64,000 bases of DNA from Nitrospirae bacterium JdFR-85 (GCA_002011745.1 MTOU01000018.1:1-64000); one strand, 5' to 3'. Positions 1 through 10,387 are shown, counted from the first letter of the stretch. A program made the numbers and translations. The notes: generated by a model not told the origin, from the letters alone.

Positions 1-3000
1 CTCTCTGTTATTGGATTACCATTGTTGTCAAGTCCATTGAATATGTAATACTTACCATCTTCCATCCTTATCAGTATCTTGTCTATTGAGTTCCAGAGTC
101 GCCTTATCTTTGTTGCCTGAAACTTCAGATATTTATATTTATCTCTGAATCCAAACCACTTTATCGCCTCATCTGGATAGAATCCTCCAAGCATTACCCT
201 GAATATCTCTGCTATCTCTCCCAGTGTCTTATTATCTGTCCCTATCATTGAGTATATATGTGCCATAGGCCCATTGAATGCTATAACTAAATCAGCATCT
301 TCTGTCTTTGATGTGGCTCTGTACTCTATGGGCGTCCCTTTGATCTTAAACACTTCTTCTATCTTCTCAGGAACAAGAAGACGATACTTATTCCTGACTA
401 CTGTATTCTGTATGCTGCCTACTGCCTTCATCACCTCCGCCAACTCCCATATGTGTAAGTTGTTGTTGGCAAGTTCAGGGTATTTCACCTTATCTACATT
501 GAACTTCTTCAATTTCAGTTTACATGAATCATCACCATGCCATATTTGCCAATCTGTTATATTTCCACTCTCATCTTTTATAGGTACAGACAACACCATC
601 TGTTCTGACGTCGGCATCGCTGTATGCCCGTGGTCTGCTGTTATGATGAATATCTTGTTGTCAAACTCCCCATACTTCTTTAACCATGAAATTATCTGCC
701 CTATCTTAACATCTGTTATTTCTATCAAAAATTGTCTGTATATATTCATCCCTTCAAAATGAGCTGCATGATCAAGCCCACCAAAGTACACTACAAATAA
801 TGCAGGAAAAGGCACCACGTTTCTTTGAAGAAGTAGATCCCTTAACTTTGCATTTAAGTATCTCAAAGAATAATAACTTGCAATATTGTCCAGTGCCTTC
901 GCCTCATCCAATACCTGGGGCATTAGAAAAATAATGTCTCCTACATCTGCTGTGGCCCAAAAATCTACCCCACGAGCATAATGACCGCTTACAAGTACAT
1001 CTCTATCATATGAGCCAAAATATTTACTTACATTATACTGTTTACCTATCCACTCAAATATCGTCATAGTAGATGAGTTCAAAATACTATTTTGTGATGT
1101 TTCTTTGGCCTCTGCACCTGGCAATACCGGTACAAAATCCCACTGTGCCTTTTGATTCTTACTGTATAGATCATATCCCTTAAATGCCCCAGACCCAAAG
1201 GTAATTAAACCTAATGGTGGATCAAAATATGGTGGAACTTTCCTACACTGAGGGCCTGAAGTACAATTGTAAATATCCCTCCCAAAAAACTCATTCCCCA
1301 CTATCCCTGTCTCCTTCGGCATCTTCCCTGTGAATATGCTGGCCCATGAGGCCAATGTGATACTTGGAAAGATGGCGGTTACATCCCTGAGTTTTATGTG
1401 CCTGTTTTCCCATCCTGTGGGGTCACATGTGGTCCCGTCGTATCTCCCACCAAGCACCTCACACAACCCCTTGAGGAGATTAGGCTCTATATAACAACTC
1501 TTCCCTCCACAGCCTCCTGGATCACTGTATGACACCTCATCAGGATTATATAGTACATCCTGCCTCAGCCCGTCTATGGCTATGAGAAATACTCCCACAG
1601 GCTCTATCCCTACATGCTCTTTTGCACCATTTATCTCTACCTCTATCTTGTTACCTATGCCTCCATAAAGAACGGCTGTATTGGAAAGGTCTGTCTTTCT
1701 TGCTGTCAGGGCAGCTTTTGGGAGATTTGAAACAATGAATCTATCCTTTGTCTGTCCATCTGCTGTTGTGTCTTTTATCTTTACAAGACATCTCCCTTCA
1801 GAGAGTTTAAATTCCAGAGGATACTCTGTGGGATAGTAGTTATTCACATCAGGCGGTGCTGTATCTGCCCACTGTTTGTCAACTGTTTTGATCTTCCCTG
1901 TGAGATTACCACAGTCCTCTGTGAGTGCCTTTGATATGAGTTCCACACGGTAGAGTTTTTCTGCTCTGCCACCGTCTGAGTACTTTATCTCTTTAACCTC
2001 ACCTTCCTCATTCACCACTTTTATCCTTGCCACCGGTAGTGCTGCTCTCTGGCTCCTTATCTCCACACCTGTGCCATAATTGAGAATTATTTCAATCTCA
2101 TACCTGCCTTCTTCATCAAACCAGAAACCCCTCGTCAGGGTTATTGTGCCCTCTGGCTCAGGTTCTATGGGTATGTACTCCACTGGTGTGCCATTCTTGT
2201 AAAGCACAAGATACCCTGAGTAGGCCCTGTACTGTGGTGGGGTTATCCTGTAGTTTATCCTGTAGTCCTCCTTTACAAACCCCAGTTGGTTTAATAGTAC
2301 AACCGGAAGGGGTTGAATATCTACCTCTACCCCATAGACCTCCATTGTGGCTGTGGCTGTCTGGGTGATGGTCTCTGTTTTTCTGCTACACTTAGAACAG
2401 TTTGCAATTGCCCTCTCCTGTTCTATACTCGCACTGCTCTGTATCTCTATGATATTCAGCCCTGGCTGAAGTGTGTACATGGCTGTATAGATGCCTTTAC
2501 CCTCTGCAGTACCCTCTATCCCTGAGAATCTGAGTGCGGCTTCTGTAAAGTCTGTTACTACCTCATACTGCCTGGAGCCCACTGTCTTAGGGCAGGTCTT
2601 GGTGTTGCCATCACAGTTAAGGGTTACATCTACATTCATGCCTTTCTCCACCAGATAGTACATCCTTGCCTTCAGGAGTATCTCCTCTCCAGGTGAGCCT
2701 GCATCTATGTTGTTGCCATAGGGGTCGGAGGGGTAGGTGTACTGTACTATCAGTTGTGCATCAGGCTCTGTGTCTCCATCACAGTTGCCAAATGCATAGG
2801 TGTACAGATGAAATACTTCCCTCAATTGCCCTGCCACTGCCTCTATGGGATACTCCGCACCAGGCATCCCTCCAAGTACTACCTGCACTGCTGCTCCATC
2901 AGGGGATGTCAGTACCTGTAGGCTCTGTGCAGCAGCCTTTTCACAATCCCGCCACAGAGGTATGTTATCTATACATGCCTCCTCTGTCCTTACGAGATAG

Positions 3001-6000
3001 GCAGCCCTTGTGTCCTGGTTGGGATTCGGACAGGTGGTCTGTTCTATGGGTTGTAGCACTGTGAAGTCTACAGGTATGTTTGATATGGGGTTTCCATATT
3101 GATCCTCCACTGCCACTGAGACAAACCCTGCAAAACTCAGTATCATCCCCCTCTGTCCGTCCCCTGAGAGTTTCCTTATATGGTGTGGTTTGTCCGGAAA
3201 ACCATAGACTGTGAATGGCACCGTGAGAGAGACACCCGTGCTCAGGCTCGCATCCACTATGTTCTCCCCTACCTGCTCTGGATAGGGGTATTTGGCCCTG
3301 TCTCTGTCTTCGTACCAGAGATAGGTAGGATTGTCCCGGGTGTATCTGCCAGGAATGAACTTTACAGAGGCTATCCCGCTGAAATCTGTCTTTACTGTGA
3401 TGCTCTGCTGCCCATTGGTGAATACCCCTCCTCCTGCCCTCACCGTGAATGTCACCTCTGCTCCCTTCACAGGTCTCATTTCTGCAGTATGTACCAGTAC
3501 CTGTAGGGGTATGGGAAGCTCCTTGCCCACCGTGCCCTCCTGCATGTCAGTGGCAGTTATCTTGTGGATGTATCTGGCCCGGGAAGAATCATACTCAGGT
3601 GGCTCTGAGTAGGGATTGATGAGCCTTTCCCTGTAGTACTCTTCCCATCGCTCCATTGACCAGGCTGTCATCCCCCCTGCCACCATACCACTGAGCATGT
3701 AGCCTGCCTCCCCAGTCTCAGGGTCCTCTTTGATGTAACCGATCCCCTCCCAGTCTTCATGGGTTATGGTGTTTGGCTCCTGATTTATGGCATATGGCAA
3801 CTGGACAATAAGACCCTGGTTCACGGCATCACGGATGTCTTCAATAATGTTTTCATCAAGTTCTAAACTGGAGAGTATATTGTCCACATTCGTCCTGTCA
3901 ATTGTCACTATCTCTAAGCCTGTCTGCTGGCTACTGTATGCTTTCTGTATGAGTTTTGCCGTTGAGATACCTTCTACCTGCCAGTTGTCTTCAAACACCT
4001 TGTGTTCAAGCACAGAGCCTTGAAGTGCCGACAGTTCCATGAACAGTTTGTGGCTTGTGGCTCCTGGCCTATCCCCAGTATTATGTGTGCTTTCCACTAC
4101 CTCTACTGCCCTGAGGTCTGCATCTATATATATACCTTTCAGTTGCATATCATAAGGGGTATCAAGCAGATAGGTTACCTCCACAACCCCTCCCACCGTT
4201 ACCACCGTGGGCACAGGCCTTATGAGGCTAAGATGTAGCAGTGATGCCAGTTCCTCCTCTGCTTCATCCCACCTCTTTATGTAATCCATGACCTGCTGAA
4301 AAAGCAGATCATCTGCCCCCTCTTCTGGCTCATGGCCTATGGCTGATGGCTTATAGCCTGTGGCTTTTTGAGAAACTATCCCCATGACTACAAGGTTGCC
4401 CACTGTGTGGACATTCTCTATAGCCTCTGGGCCATTCGGCGAGAGGAGTTCCACCTCGAGGGTATATTCCTCTCCTATGGCCAGTCCATCCCTGCCCACC
4501 GCCACCCTCTCGCCTGCTACCTGAAGCACCGGTCTTAACCTCACAAGATACCCAGGTGTGTTTGCTATGCCTCCATAGGAGTTTATTACCTGCTGGTCCT
4601 CTACTGTCTCAGGTTCATAGGTGATGGTTATCTTCTGATTTGAGAGTTTATATGCTGGAAGGGTTACATCAAAAAGGTCTTCTCCCTGCATGCTGCCTGC
4701 CCTGAACCGCACCTTATGTATAAGTTCCTCCGGTATCTCTGTGTATTCGTGGGTTATCAGTATCTGACGGAACTGTAGACTCGCAGGAAGTATCTTCATC
4801 TCTTCTGGTATGAGTGTTCTCCTCCTCTTGTAGTGCTCGGCAGGCTGCCCTGTCTCTGTGTAGAGCCTCTCTTTGAGATACTCAAGGGGTGTCAGTGTCT
4901 GTACCACCCTGAGATATTCTCCCCTCAGCTCCTCTGCTACCTGCCAGGCACCTTCTGCTCCTTGCTGATACTCATATCCCTTTACCTTTATGCTGGTGTC
5001 AAGGCCAAGCCAGGTCTTCCCATGCTCGTCTATTATTGCACCCCTGTAGTTGGCATAGGGCACCTGCGTCTCTACCCAGATGTGTTCTATCTGGAAGTTT
5101 GTTATCCTGCCTCCCTGTATTATCGGCTTATAGGGTATCCCTGCCTTCTGGAAATACTCTACTATAGCCTCAGGGCCTTCTACTCCAAGGAGATTCTTGA
5201 TCCTGTCAATTGGCTCACCCCTGCCCACAAAAAATTCCACCACTCCCCTGACATACCTGGCAGGATACCCAGAGGCCCTCAGCAGTGCCACAAGCAGTGT
5301 GGCCTGGTCACAGTCATTGCCAGCACCTTGCCTCAGTGTCTCTAAGGCTCCCTTCATGCAACCCCAGTACCACTCAGTCTTTATGTTGTTCTTTACCCAC
5401 TCATATATGGACACAGGACTCCAGTTCAGCTTCTGTGCAAGTGAGGCTATCTCTTCTGTGATGGGTGCCAGGGCGCTGCCCTTCAGATCCTCAGACCTTA
5501 CCTCCTTGTCCCCTCCAAGATAGGCAGGTTTTATGCCATCCCCTTCCGCAGGCTCCTTGGAAGGATATCCAAGATGACGGTAGGGAAGACTCCCCAGAAT
5601 GGACCTTTTCTTTTTGTATAGTATCCCCTGAAGTAGTCCCTTAAGTCTATGCAGATGCTGGTTTATGGCTCCTATCCTGTGGCGTATGGCAGATGGCGTA
5701 TCACCCTGTCTACTGCCTACTGTATGCCGTATGCTGTCTACTGTATCCAGATACTCCCTTATCACTTCCGTGTATCTCTGTCTTAACCGCTCGTGCCGCT
5801 CCGATGCCCTGCCTACAACTGCCTTCCCCCTCTGCTTGAACCTCTCTTTCATCAGCAGATTTAATACCTTTACCTCTTCAGCAAGCTTACTCAGCCTTTT
5901 TATCTCTTCTTCAGGACTGCTACCACTTTCAATCTTATCTATTGCTCTGTTGGTAACCTTGAGGCTCTCAATGAGCAGAGACTGTATCTGGGCCTCTATG

Positions 6001-6092
6001 GATCTGCCTGCCGCCTCCTGAAAGGAAATAAGTATAGAAATGATTGTTCCTATTAGAATTACTAACAGTAAAAGCCCCCTCTTACTGTGCAA
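1..6092 (-). CDS. Giant exported multidomain protein: transglutaminase-like, Ig-like repeats, type I phosphodiesterase (3'-truncated)
   Basis: One uninterrupted minus-strand frame of about 2,030 codons runs off the left edge, so the C-terminus is missing. The TTG start at 6092 has a GGAGG five bases upstream. An N-terminal hydrophobic segment (residues about 6-22) is followed by a charged, probably coiled-coil stretch. A transglutaminase-like fold has a plausible Cys261-His337-Asp365 triad (GNDCDQAT, HIWVE, GLDTS). Ig/invasin-like segments lie near residues 870-1010. The C-terminal third carries alkaline-phosphatase-superfamily phosphodiesterase motifs: Asp1507 (AIDG), Thr1579 (SIT), Asp1774/His1778 (GLDHAAH) and Asp1820/His1821 (TADHGH). 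All candidate metal ligands and the nucleophile are present. It probably acts in the periplasm or at the cell surface. The substrate is unknown and the architecture is unusual. Confidence 0.85.
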   Translation of the reverse strand, partial: MHSKRGLLLLVILIGTIISILISFQEAAGRSIEAQIQSLLIESLKVTNRAIDKIESGSSPEEEIKRLSKLAEEVKVLNLLMKERFKQRGKAVVGRASERHERLRQRYTEVIREYLDTVDSIRHTVGSRQGDTPSAIRHRIGAINQHLHRLKGLLQGILYKKKRSILGSLPYRHLGYPSKEPAEGDGIKPAYLGGDKEVRSEDLKGSALAPITEEIASLAQKLNWSPVSIYEWVKNNIKTEWYWGCMKGALETLRQGAGNDCDQATLLVALLRASGYPARYVRGVVEFFVGRGEPIDRIKNLLGVEGPEAIVEYFQKAGIPYKPIIQGGRITNFQIEHIWVETQVPYANYRGAIIDEHGKTWLGLDTSIKVKGYEYQQGAEGAWQVAEELRGEYLRVVQTLTPLEYLKERLYTETGQPAEHYKRRRTLIPEEMKILPASLQFRQILITHEYTEIPEELIHKVRFRAGSMQGEDLFDVTLPAYKLSNQKITITYEPETVEDQQVINSYGGIANTPGYLVRLRPVLQVAGERVAVGRDGLAIGEEYTLEVELLSPNGPEAIENVHTVGNLVVMGIVSQKATGYKPSAIGHEPEEGADDLLFQQVMDYIKRWDEAEEELASLLHLSLIRPVPTVVTVGGVVEVTYLLDTPYDMQLKGIYIDADLRAVEVVESTHNTGDRPGATSHKLFMELSALQGSVLEHKVFEDNWQVEGISTAKLIQKAYSSQQTGLEIVTIDRTNVDNILSSLELDENIIEDIRDAVNQGLIVQLPYAINQEPNTITHEDWEGIGYIKEDPETGEAGYMLSGMVAGGMTAWSMERWEEYYRERLINPYSEPPEYDSSRARYIHKITATDMQEGTVGKELPIPLQVLVHTAEMRPVKGAEVTFTVRAGGGVFTNGQQSITVKTDFSGIASVKFIPGRYTRDNPTYLWYEDRDRAKYPYPEQVGENIVDASLSTGVSLTVPFTVYGFPDKPHHIRKLSGDGQRGMILSFAGFVSVAVEDQYGNPISNIPVDFTVLQPIEQTTCPNPNQDTRAAYLVRTEEACIDNIPLWRDCEKAAAQSLQVLTSPDGAAVQVVLGGMPGAEYPIEAVAGQLREVFHLYTYAFGNCDGDTEPDAQLIVQYTYPSDPYGNNIDAGSPGEEILLKARMYYLVEKGMNVDVTLNCDGNTKTCPKTVGSRQYEVVTDFTEAALRFSGIEGTAEGKGIYTAMYTLQPGLNIIEIQSSASIEQERAIANCSKCSRKTETITQTATATMEVYGVEVDIQPLPVVLLNQLGFVKEDYRINYRITPPQYRAYSGYLVLYKNGTPVEYIPIEPEPEGTITLTRGFWFDEEGRYEIEIILNYGTGVEIRSQRAALPVARIKVVNEEGEVKEIKYSDGGRAEKLYRVELISKALTEDCGNLTGKIKTVDKQWADTAPPDVNNYYPTEYPLEFKLSEGRCLVKIKDTTADGQTKDRFIVSNLPKAALTARKTDLSNTAVLYGGIGNKIEVEINGAKEHVGIEPVGVFLIAIDGLRQDVLYNPDEVSYSDPGGCGGKSCYIEPNLLKGLCEVLGGRYDGTTCDPTGWENRHIKLRDVTAIFPSITLASWASIFTGKMPKETGIVGNEFFGRDIYNCTSGPQCRKVPPYFDPPLGLITFGSGAFKGYDLYSKNQKAQWDFVPVLPGAEAKETSQNSILNSSTMTIFEWIGKQYNVSKYFGSYDRDVLVSGHYARGVDFWATADVGDIIFLMPQVLDEAKALDNIASYYSLRYLNAKLRDLLLQRNVVPFPALFVVYFGGLDHAAHFEGMNIYRQFLIEITDVKIGQIISWLKKYGEFDNKIFIITADHGHTAMPTSEQMVLSVPIKDESGNITDWQIWHGDDSCKLKLKKFNVDKVKYPELANNNLHIWELAEVMKAVGSIQNTVVRNKYRLLVPEKIEEVFKIKGTPIEYRATSKTEDADLVIAFNGPMAHIYSMIGTDNKTLGEIAEIFRVMLGGFYPDEAIKWFGFRDKYKYLKFQATKIRRLWNSIDKILIRMEDGKYYIFNGLDNNGNPITE

Positions 6093-6121
6093 GTTCACCT
6101 CCAAAAATAAAATTGCAAAAT

Positions 6122-6149
6122 TCTATAGGACTACATCATCTTTTGTCAA
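6122..6149 (-). promoter_or_regulatory. Sigma70-type promoter for the giant exported protein
   Basis: On the minus strand TTGACA (6149-6144) and TATAGA (6127-6122) are separated by 16 bases. The site lies 30 bases upstream of the TTG start at 6092. The match is seen in the sequence; activity is inferred. Confidence 0.55.
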
Positions 6150-6174
6150 CTATCTTTAATCCTGTTCACCTGGT

Positions 6175-6372
6175 TTAGAGAATCTTTTCCTTTTTTATCT
6201 CTCTAACTATCTCTTCAACTGTCAGGTTCTTAAATAATCTCATCCGTTTTTTAGTATAATCCCCTTCCCCAGATTCGTATAAAAGAATAAATCTCGTAGC
6301 ACCAGTATATCCTAATTCTTTAACTAATGCATCCCATCCTTTTGTCTTTATTTCAGCAAGAGATATATCTAT
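6175..6372 (-). pseudogene. Short conserved ORF that has lost its start codon
   Basis: This 65-codon frame reads IDISLAEIKTKGWDAL and continues with GATRFILLYESGEGDY and NLTVEEIVREIKK. From memory it resembles a small bacterial family of about 60-70 residues often found beside toxin-antitoxin or PIN-type genes. The frame is closed by TAA at 6384-6382 and has no ATG, GTG or TTG near its beginning: ATA stands where a start is expected. The same frame is open again upstream of that TAA (to about 6550), overlapping the next plus-strand gene. It is either a decayed gene or one using a rare start. The function is unknown. Confidence 0.4.
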
Positions 6373-6531
6373 CCCTTTATTTTACCCTCTAAAAATTTGA
6401 TTTGGTAATTCATTCTTACTACCATATTCATCAGTGGAGAATGGCTTTGCTGGCGATTTTGCAAGGTCTTTCTTTAAATCAACTTTCAGTAATGGGTGTT
6501 TCCTCATTAGTTTCAACAGAAGGAACTCCTG

Positions 6532-7569
6532 TTGAAGATCCTCACTAAAATACCATATGATATTGTGATGTCCAAAGAATCTTTATTTGGGTGTATGCCA
6601 CAATTGGTAGAAATAGATATTGATAATATTCTTGTAGAAGAGAGTCTATTTAATCTAAATGAAGTTATATTCTCTGAAGATATACTTACAGATACCCTCA
6701 AAAGCTCTCTTGAGAGTCTTGGTGTATTAGAACCTGTACTGCTCTATAAATACAGAGACAAAGAAATACATCTGATAGATGGTAGAAAAAGAATAGAATT
6801 CTTAAGAGACAAGGGCCAGGAGAAGGTCAAGGCACTTTTACTACCAAAGTCTACACCTCTAAACGAATTATTCTCTTATATTCTCTATCAGAAAAAGACC
6901 CAGATTCTTGAAAGCACCATAAACACTATACAGTTTATTAAAAAGGTGTCAGACATATGTGGAGATACAGACTGGATAATAAAAAATATCTGCATTCCCC
7001 TCAGAACAAAACCTCATAAGAGACTATTTGAAGAGATTGAGATAATAACAGAGCTGCCCTATGAAGTAAGAAGATTCTTCCATGAAAAGAGATTCTCATA
7101 TAAACAGATACTTAATCTTTCATATTATCCCCATGAGATACTCACCACAGTACTGTCCTGGAGAGGGGAGATTTACCTTACAGCATCCCTCTTTGAAGAG
7201 ATTGTGGTTCTGCTGAAAGATATACTTAAAGCAAACAGAACAAGTATTGAGGAGTTTCTCTCAGACCCCAAGATAAAAGATATATTTAAGGCAGATGGCC
7301 CCCAAAAAAAGAGGACAGAAGCACTTAGGGAGTTTCTCTTTAAGAAACGGTATCCCATACTTGTAGAGACAAATAAGAATATCAAGCAGGCTATAGACGA
7401 AATAGGTCTTCCTAAGAATATAGACATCTACTGGGATAGGACCCTTGAAAACAAGGAGTTGATTGTAAAATTAAAAATATCTCTTCCAGAAGACCTTATT
7501 CAGAATCTGGATATATTAAGCAACCAAAAGACTTTGGAGAAGATTTTAAAGGTACTGGATAAACTATAG
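6532..7569 (+). CDS. ParB/Srx-fold domain protein
   Basis: A 345-residue protein with an N-terminal ParB-like nuclease/CTP-binding type fold (residues about 25-105). It includes a GVLEPVLL segment and DGRKR at 83-87, in the place of the ParB arginine box. A helical region follows that could hold a helix-turn-helix (about 150-200). The TTG start at 6532 has AGGA seven bases upstream; internal ATG codons at 6571 or 6595 are alternatives. No parA is adjacent, so a chromosome-segregation role is not supported. The protein could be a ParB-like regulator or part of an accessory locus. It converges with the regulator at 7574. Confidence 0.6.
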   Translation: MKILTKIPYDIVMSKESLFGCMPQLVEIDIDNILVEESLFNLNEVIFSEDILTDTLKSSLESLGVLEPVLLYKYRDKEIHLIDGRKRIEFLRDKGQEKVKALLLPKSTPLNELFSYILYQKKTQILESTINTIQFIKKVSDICGDTDWIIKNICIPLRTKPHKRLFEEIEIITELPYEVRRFFHEKRFSYKQILNLSYYPHEILTTVLSWRGEIYLTASLFEEIVVLLKDILKANRTSIEEFLSDPKIKDIFKADGPQKKRTEALREFLFKKRYPILVETNKNIKQAIDEIGLPKNIDIYWDRTLENKELIVKLKISLPEDLIQNLDILSNQKTLEKILKVLDKL

Positions 7570-7573
7570 TCTT

Positions 7574-8212
7574 CTATGCCATAACCTTAGGGATACAATA
7601 AGTACAAGAAATGGCCCCTTCTACCTGGCATTCACTTCTCTTCACACTGTCTCCGAATATCTTACGGTACATCTCAAGTTCCATATTACAGCTCTCTCTA
7701 TATTTATGGGCTATTGAGGTTATAGGACAATTATAGTTTTTGATATAGAAGTACTCCCTGTCTTCTGTTAATTCAGAAAGATACCCCTCCTCTCGCAACG
7801 TTTTAACCATACTTTTCACTTTTTCTTCAAGAGAGGTTGTATTGTTTATATTCACACTCAATTTTTGTATAAATTCCTCTTTGAGCCATCCAAACACCTG
7901 ATTTACCTTCTTCCTTCCCTCCTTCTTCTCTATGGTTTCCAACAGTCTAATAGCAAAAAAATCATACTGCTTAGGGAATACCTTTTCTGCCTTTTCTGTC
8001 AACTTATATTCAAACTTAGGTCTTCCAATGCCACGTCTCTTTGGTGCATTGGTAACAAGTCCTTTCTTCTCAAGTGCCAGCAGATGTTGCCGGATACCCA
8101 TGGAGGTAATATTCAGGAATTTACTCAACTGGTCAGTGGTCATCCCTCCTTTTTTCTTCAGCAATTCAAGTATCTTCTGTCTTGTAGGATTCTCTTCCAT
8201 TATTTCATACAT
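7574..8212 (-). CDS. SufR-like winged-helix regulator with cysteine-rich C-terminus
   Basis: A 212-residue protein. Residues about 8-70 form an ArsR/DeoR-type winged helix (MTTDQLSKFLNIT, then GIGRPKFEYKLT as the wing). The C-terminal half has five cysteines, Cys162, Cys175, Cys195, Cys203 and Cys206, in the layout NCPI...ESCNME...ECQVEGAISCTYC. This layout is typical of the SufR group, in which the cysteines hold an Fe-S cluster that controls DNA binding. It lies 15 bases downstream of the lipoprotein gene and is probably cotranscribed with it. No suf or isc genes are near, so its regulon is unknown. ATG codons at 8212 and 8200 are both possible starts. Confidence 0.75.
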   Translation of the reverse strand: MYEIMEENPTRQKILELLKKKGGMTTDQLSKFLNITSMGIRQHLLALEKKGLVTNAPKRRGIGRPKFEYKLTEKAEKVFPKQYDFFAIRLLETIEKKEGRKKVNQVFGWLKEEFIQKLSVNINNTTSLEEKVKSMVKTLREEGYLSELTEDREYFYIKNYNCPITSIAHKYRESCNMELEMYRKIFGDSVKRSECQVEGAISCTYCIPKVMA

Positions 8213-8227
8213 TTAAGCAACCATTAA

Positions 8228-8743
8228 TCAAGATTTTTTAGAGCCGGCTTTTATCCCTTTAATTAATGTTATCCTATATTTCTCATGTTGAAATGGATGA
8301 ATTGTTGGAAACTTAGAGTAAAGCCATTTACTAAAGATCTGCTTTTCTCCTTCATAAATAGTTACATGAACCGCAGGATTCTTAGGTTCATTGGAAGCTG
8401 AGGTGATTGTTAGTCCATCCATGCGGAAATCAGGTAGAAACTCTCCTACTTTTATCTTTATATTAGAGTTTGGAATCTGATACTCATCTCCCAACTTTAT
8501 GGTAATCTGCTGCGAACTGTTGGTACTTTTGTCAACTATCTCCAACACCACTGCATCCCATTTACCTTTCACCTCTTCAGGCACAATCACTGTTGTCTGA
8601 CCTCTTGGCATAACTACTGTGGGTTGTTGCATCGTTGGTGTATGAGCAGGAGCAGGTGGCGGCTCTTCTTTCTCTTTACATCCTGTGATACTCAGTGCTA
8701 CTATTATAATTCCTACAAGTATAAATTGAACTTTTTTGCTCAT
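8228..8743 (-). CDS. DUF2155-family lipoprotein
   Basis: A 171-residue protein with a lipoprotein signal peptide: MSKK, a hydrophobic run, then lipobox ITGC with Cys22. A Pro-rich linker follows, then a domain with DFRMDGLTI, NPAVHVTIYEGE and FPTIHPFQHEKYRI, features I associate with DUF2155. ATG 8743 is preferred over the longer frame because AAGGAGG lies just upstream. It should be anchored in the inner or outer membrane facing the periplasm. The biochemical role of the family is not known. Confidence 0.75.
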   Translation of the reverse strand: MSKKVQFILVGIIIVALSITGCKEKEEPPPAPAHTPTMQQPTVVMPRGQTTVIVPEEVKGKWDAVVLEIVDKSTNSSQQITIKLGDEYQIPNSNIKIKVGEFLPDFRMDGLTITSASNEPKNPAVHVTIYEGEKQIFSKWLYSKFPTIHPFQHEKYRITLIKGIKAGSKKS

Positions 8744-8837
8744 AAAGCCTCCTTTTATAAGATGATTTGTAATTATAAATTGTATCATTTCAATCTTTAT
8801 AATTTCAAACAAATTTTGGTATAATTTTAATTGCTCC

Positions 8838-8914
8838 GGCGGTGTAGCTCAGTTGGTCAGAGCATGCGGCTCATATCCGCAGAGTCGGGGGTTCGAAGCC
8901 CTCCACCGCCACCA
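8838..8914 (+). tRNA. tRNA-Met (CAT), CCA encoded
   Basis: A full cloverleaf is visible. The acceptor GGCGGTG pairs with CACCGCC, the D arm is GCTC/GAGC, and the anticodon stem GCGG/CCGC encloses CTCATAT (anticodon CAT). The T loop is TTCGAAG, and ACCA is encoded at the 3' end. CAT could be elongator Met or lysidine-modified Ile2. The elongator-like acceptor and D arm favour Met. Confidence 0.93.
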
Positions 8915-9028
8915 TTGTTTATATCTTTTCTCTATAATAAAAGACCCTTCTATTAAGATCAAATATACACTCCCTTTTAACAGCTTTTATGTTATACTTA
9001 AAGCCAAAAAACTTTCAAGGAGGTAGAA

Positions 9029-10387
9029 ATGGGTGACACAAAGATTCTACTGCCAGAGAGAGAAATCCCTAAGAAGTGGTACAATATAATGGCAGATATG
9101 CCAAACCTCCCCAAGCCACCCCTTAATCCAGCAACTAAAAAACCTGTAGGTCCAGAGGACCTTACACCAATATTCCCAATGGGTCTTATTGAACAAGAGG
9201 TATCTACTGAAAGGTGGATAGACATACCTGAAGAGGTTTTACAGATCTATACCTTATGGAGACCAACTCCACTGCATAGGGCCAAAAGGCTGGAGGAGGC
9301 TCTTGGAACCCCAGCAAAGATATATTATAAATATGAGGGAGTAAGCCCTGCGGGGAGCCATAAGCCCAATACCTCGGTACCTCAAGCATACTATAACAAG
9401 ATAGCAGGTATAAAAAGGATAGCTACAGAAACAGGTGCTGGGCAGTGGGGCTCAGCAATGGCACTTGCAGGAAGTCTCTTTGGGATGGAAATCACTGTAT
9501 ATATGGTAAAGGTGAGTTACAATCAGAAGCCTTACAGAAGAATTGCTATGGAAACATGGGGAGCTAAAGTGTATGCAAGTCCTTCAGAATTCACCCAAGC
9601 AGGAAAAAAGATTTTAGAACAAGACCCTGACAATCCTGGTTCTCTCGGGATTGCTATCTCAGAAGCAGTAGAGGATGCAGCAACCCATTCTGACACAAAC
9701 TATGCACTTGGATCTGTGCTTAATCATGTACTACTACACCAGACAATTATAGGGCTTGAAGCAAAAAAGCAGTTTGAGCTTGTGGGCGATTATCCTGATG
9801 TAATCTTTGGTTGTTGTGGTGGAGGAAGTAACCTCGCAGGAGTGAGCTTTCCCTTTATACAGGACAAGATAAACGGCAAAGAACTGAAAGTGGTTGCTGT
9901 TGAACCTGCCTCCTGTCCTACCCTTACAAAGGGTGAGTTCAGATATGATTTTGGAGACACAGCAGGACTGACTCCTCTAATTATGATGTATACTCTCGGA
10001 CATGACTTTGTGCCTCCAGGCATACATGCAGGAGGTCTGAGGTATCATGGTGACGCACCACTTATCTGTCAACTCTATCATGATGGTATCATAGAGGCCA
10101 AGGCATATCATCAGACAGCAGTGTTTGAGGCTGCTGTTCTGTTCGCCCGTTCAGAGGGTATCATCCCTGCACCAGAGAGTGCACACGCTGTAAAGGCAGC
10201 AATTGACGAGGCAATACAATGTAAGGAAGAAGGCAAAAAGAAAACCATATTCTTCAACCTCAGTGGACATGGATATCTTGACCTTCAGGCATACGCAGAC
10301 TATCTTGAGGGCAAGCTGGAGGATTATGAATATCCAGAGGAGAAGATAAAAGAGGCACTGGCAAAATTACCAGTGATTGACATATAA
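9029..10387 (+). CDS. trpB: Tryptophan synthase beta chain, TrpB2 type
   Basis: A 452-residue PLP enzyme that condenses indole and serine to tryptophan. The PLP lysine is Lys112 in GSHKPNTS, and a glycine-rich phosphate loop ([11 protein letters not shown]) lies near residue 265. The long N-terminal extension and WRPTPLHRA motif are characteristic of the TrpB2 subfamily, which often stands apart from trpA. No trpA is adjacent here. TrpB2 is thought to salvage indole or to act with unusual partners. AAGGAGG precedes ATG 9029. The cobalamin riboswitch begins eight bases after its stop. Confidence 0.93.
   Translation: MGDTKILLPEREIPKKWYNIMADMPNLPKPPLNPATKKPVGPEDLTPIFPMGLIEQEVSTERWIDIPEEVLQIYTLWRPTPLHRAKRLEEALGTPAKIYYKYEGVSPAGSHKPNTSVPQAYYNKIAGIKRIATETGAGQWGSAMALAGSLFGMEITVYMVKVSYNQKPYRRIAMETWGAKVYASPSEFTQAGKKILEQDPDNPGSLGIAISEAVEDAATHSDTNYALGSVLNHVLLHQTIIGLEAKKQFELVGDYPDVIFGCCGGGSNLAGVSFPFIQDKINGKELKVVAVEPASCPTLTKGEFRYDFGDTAGLTPLIMMYTLGHDFVPPGIHAGGLRYHGDAPLICQLYHDGIIEAKAYHQTAVFEAAVLFARSEGIIPAPESAHAVKAAIDEAIQCKEEGKKKTIFFNLSGHGYLDLQAYADYLEGKLEDYEYPEEKIKEALAKLPVIDI

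Noticed and set aside
274-6021. A series of plus-strand open frames in the first 6 kb
   Set aside because: They are antisense to one continuous minus-strand frame with clear domain motifs and lack RBS or family matches.
8820-8836. Promoter for the tRNA gene
   Set aside because: A TATAAT is present just upstream, but no convincing -35 element at proper spacing was found.
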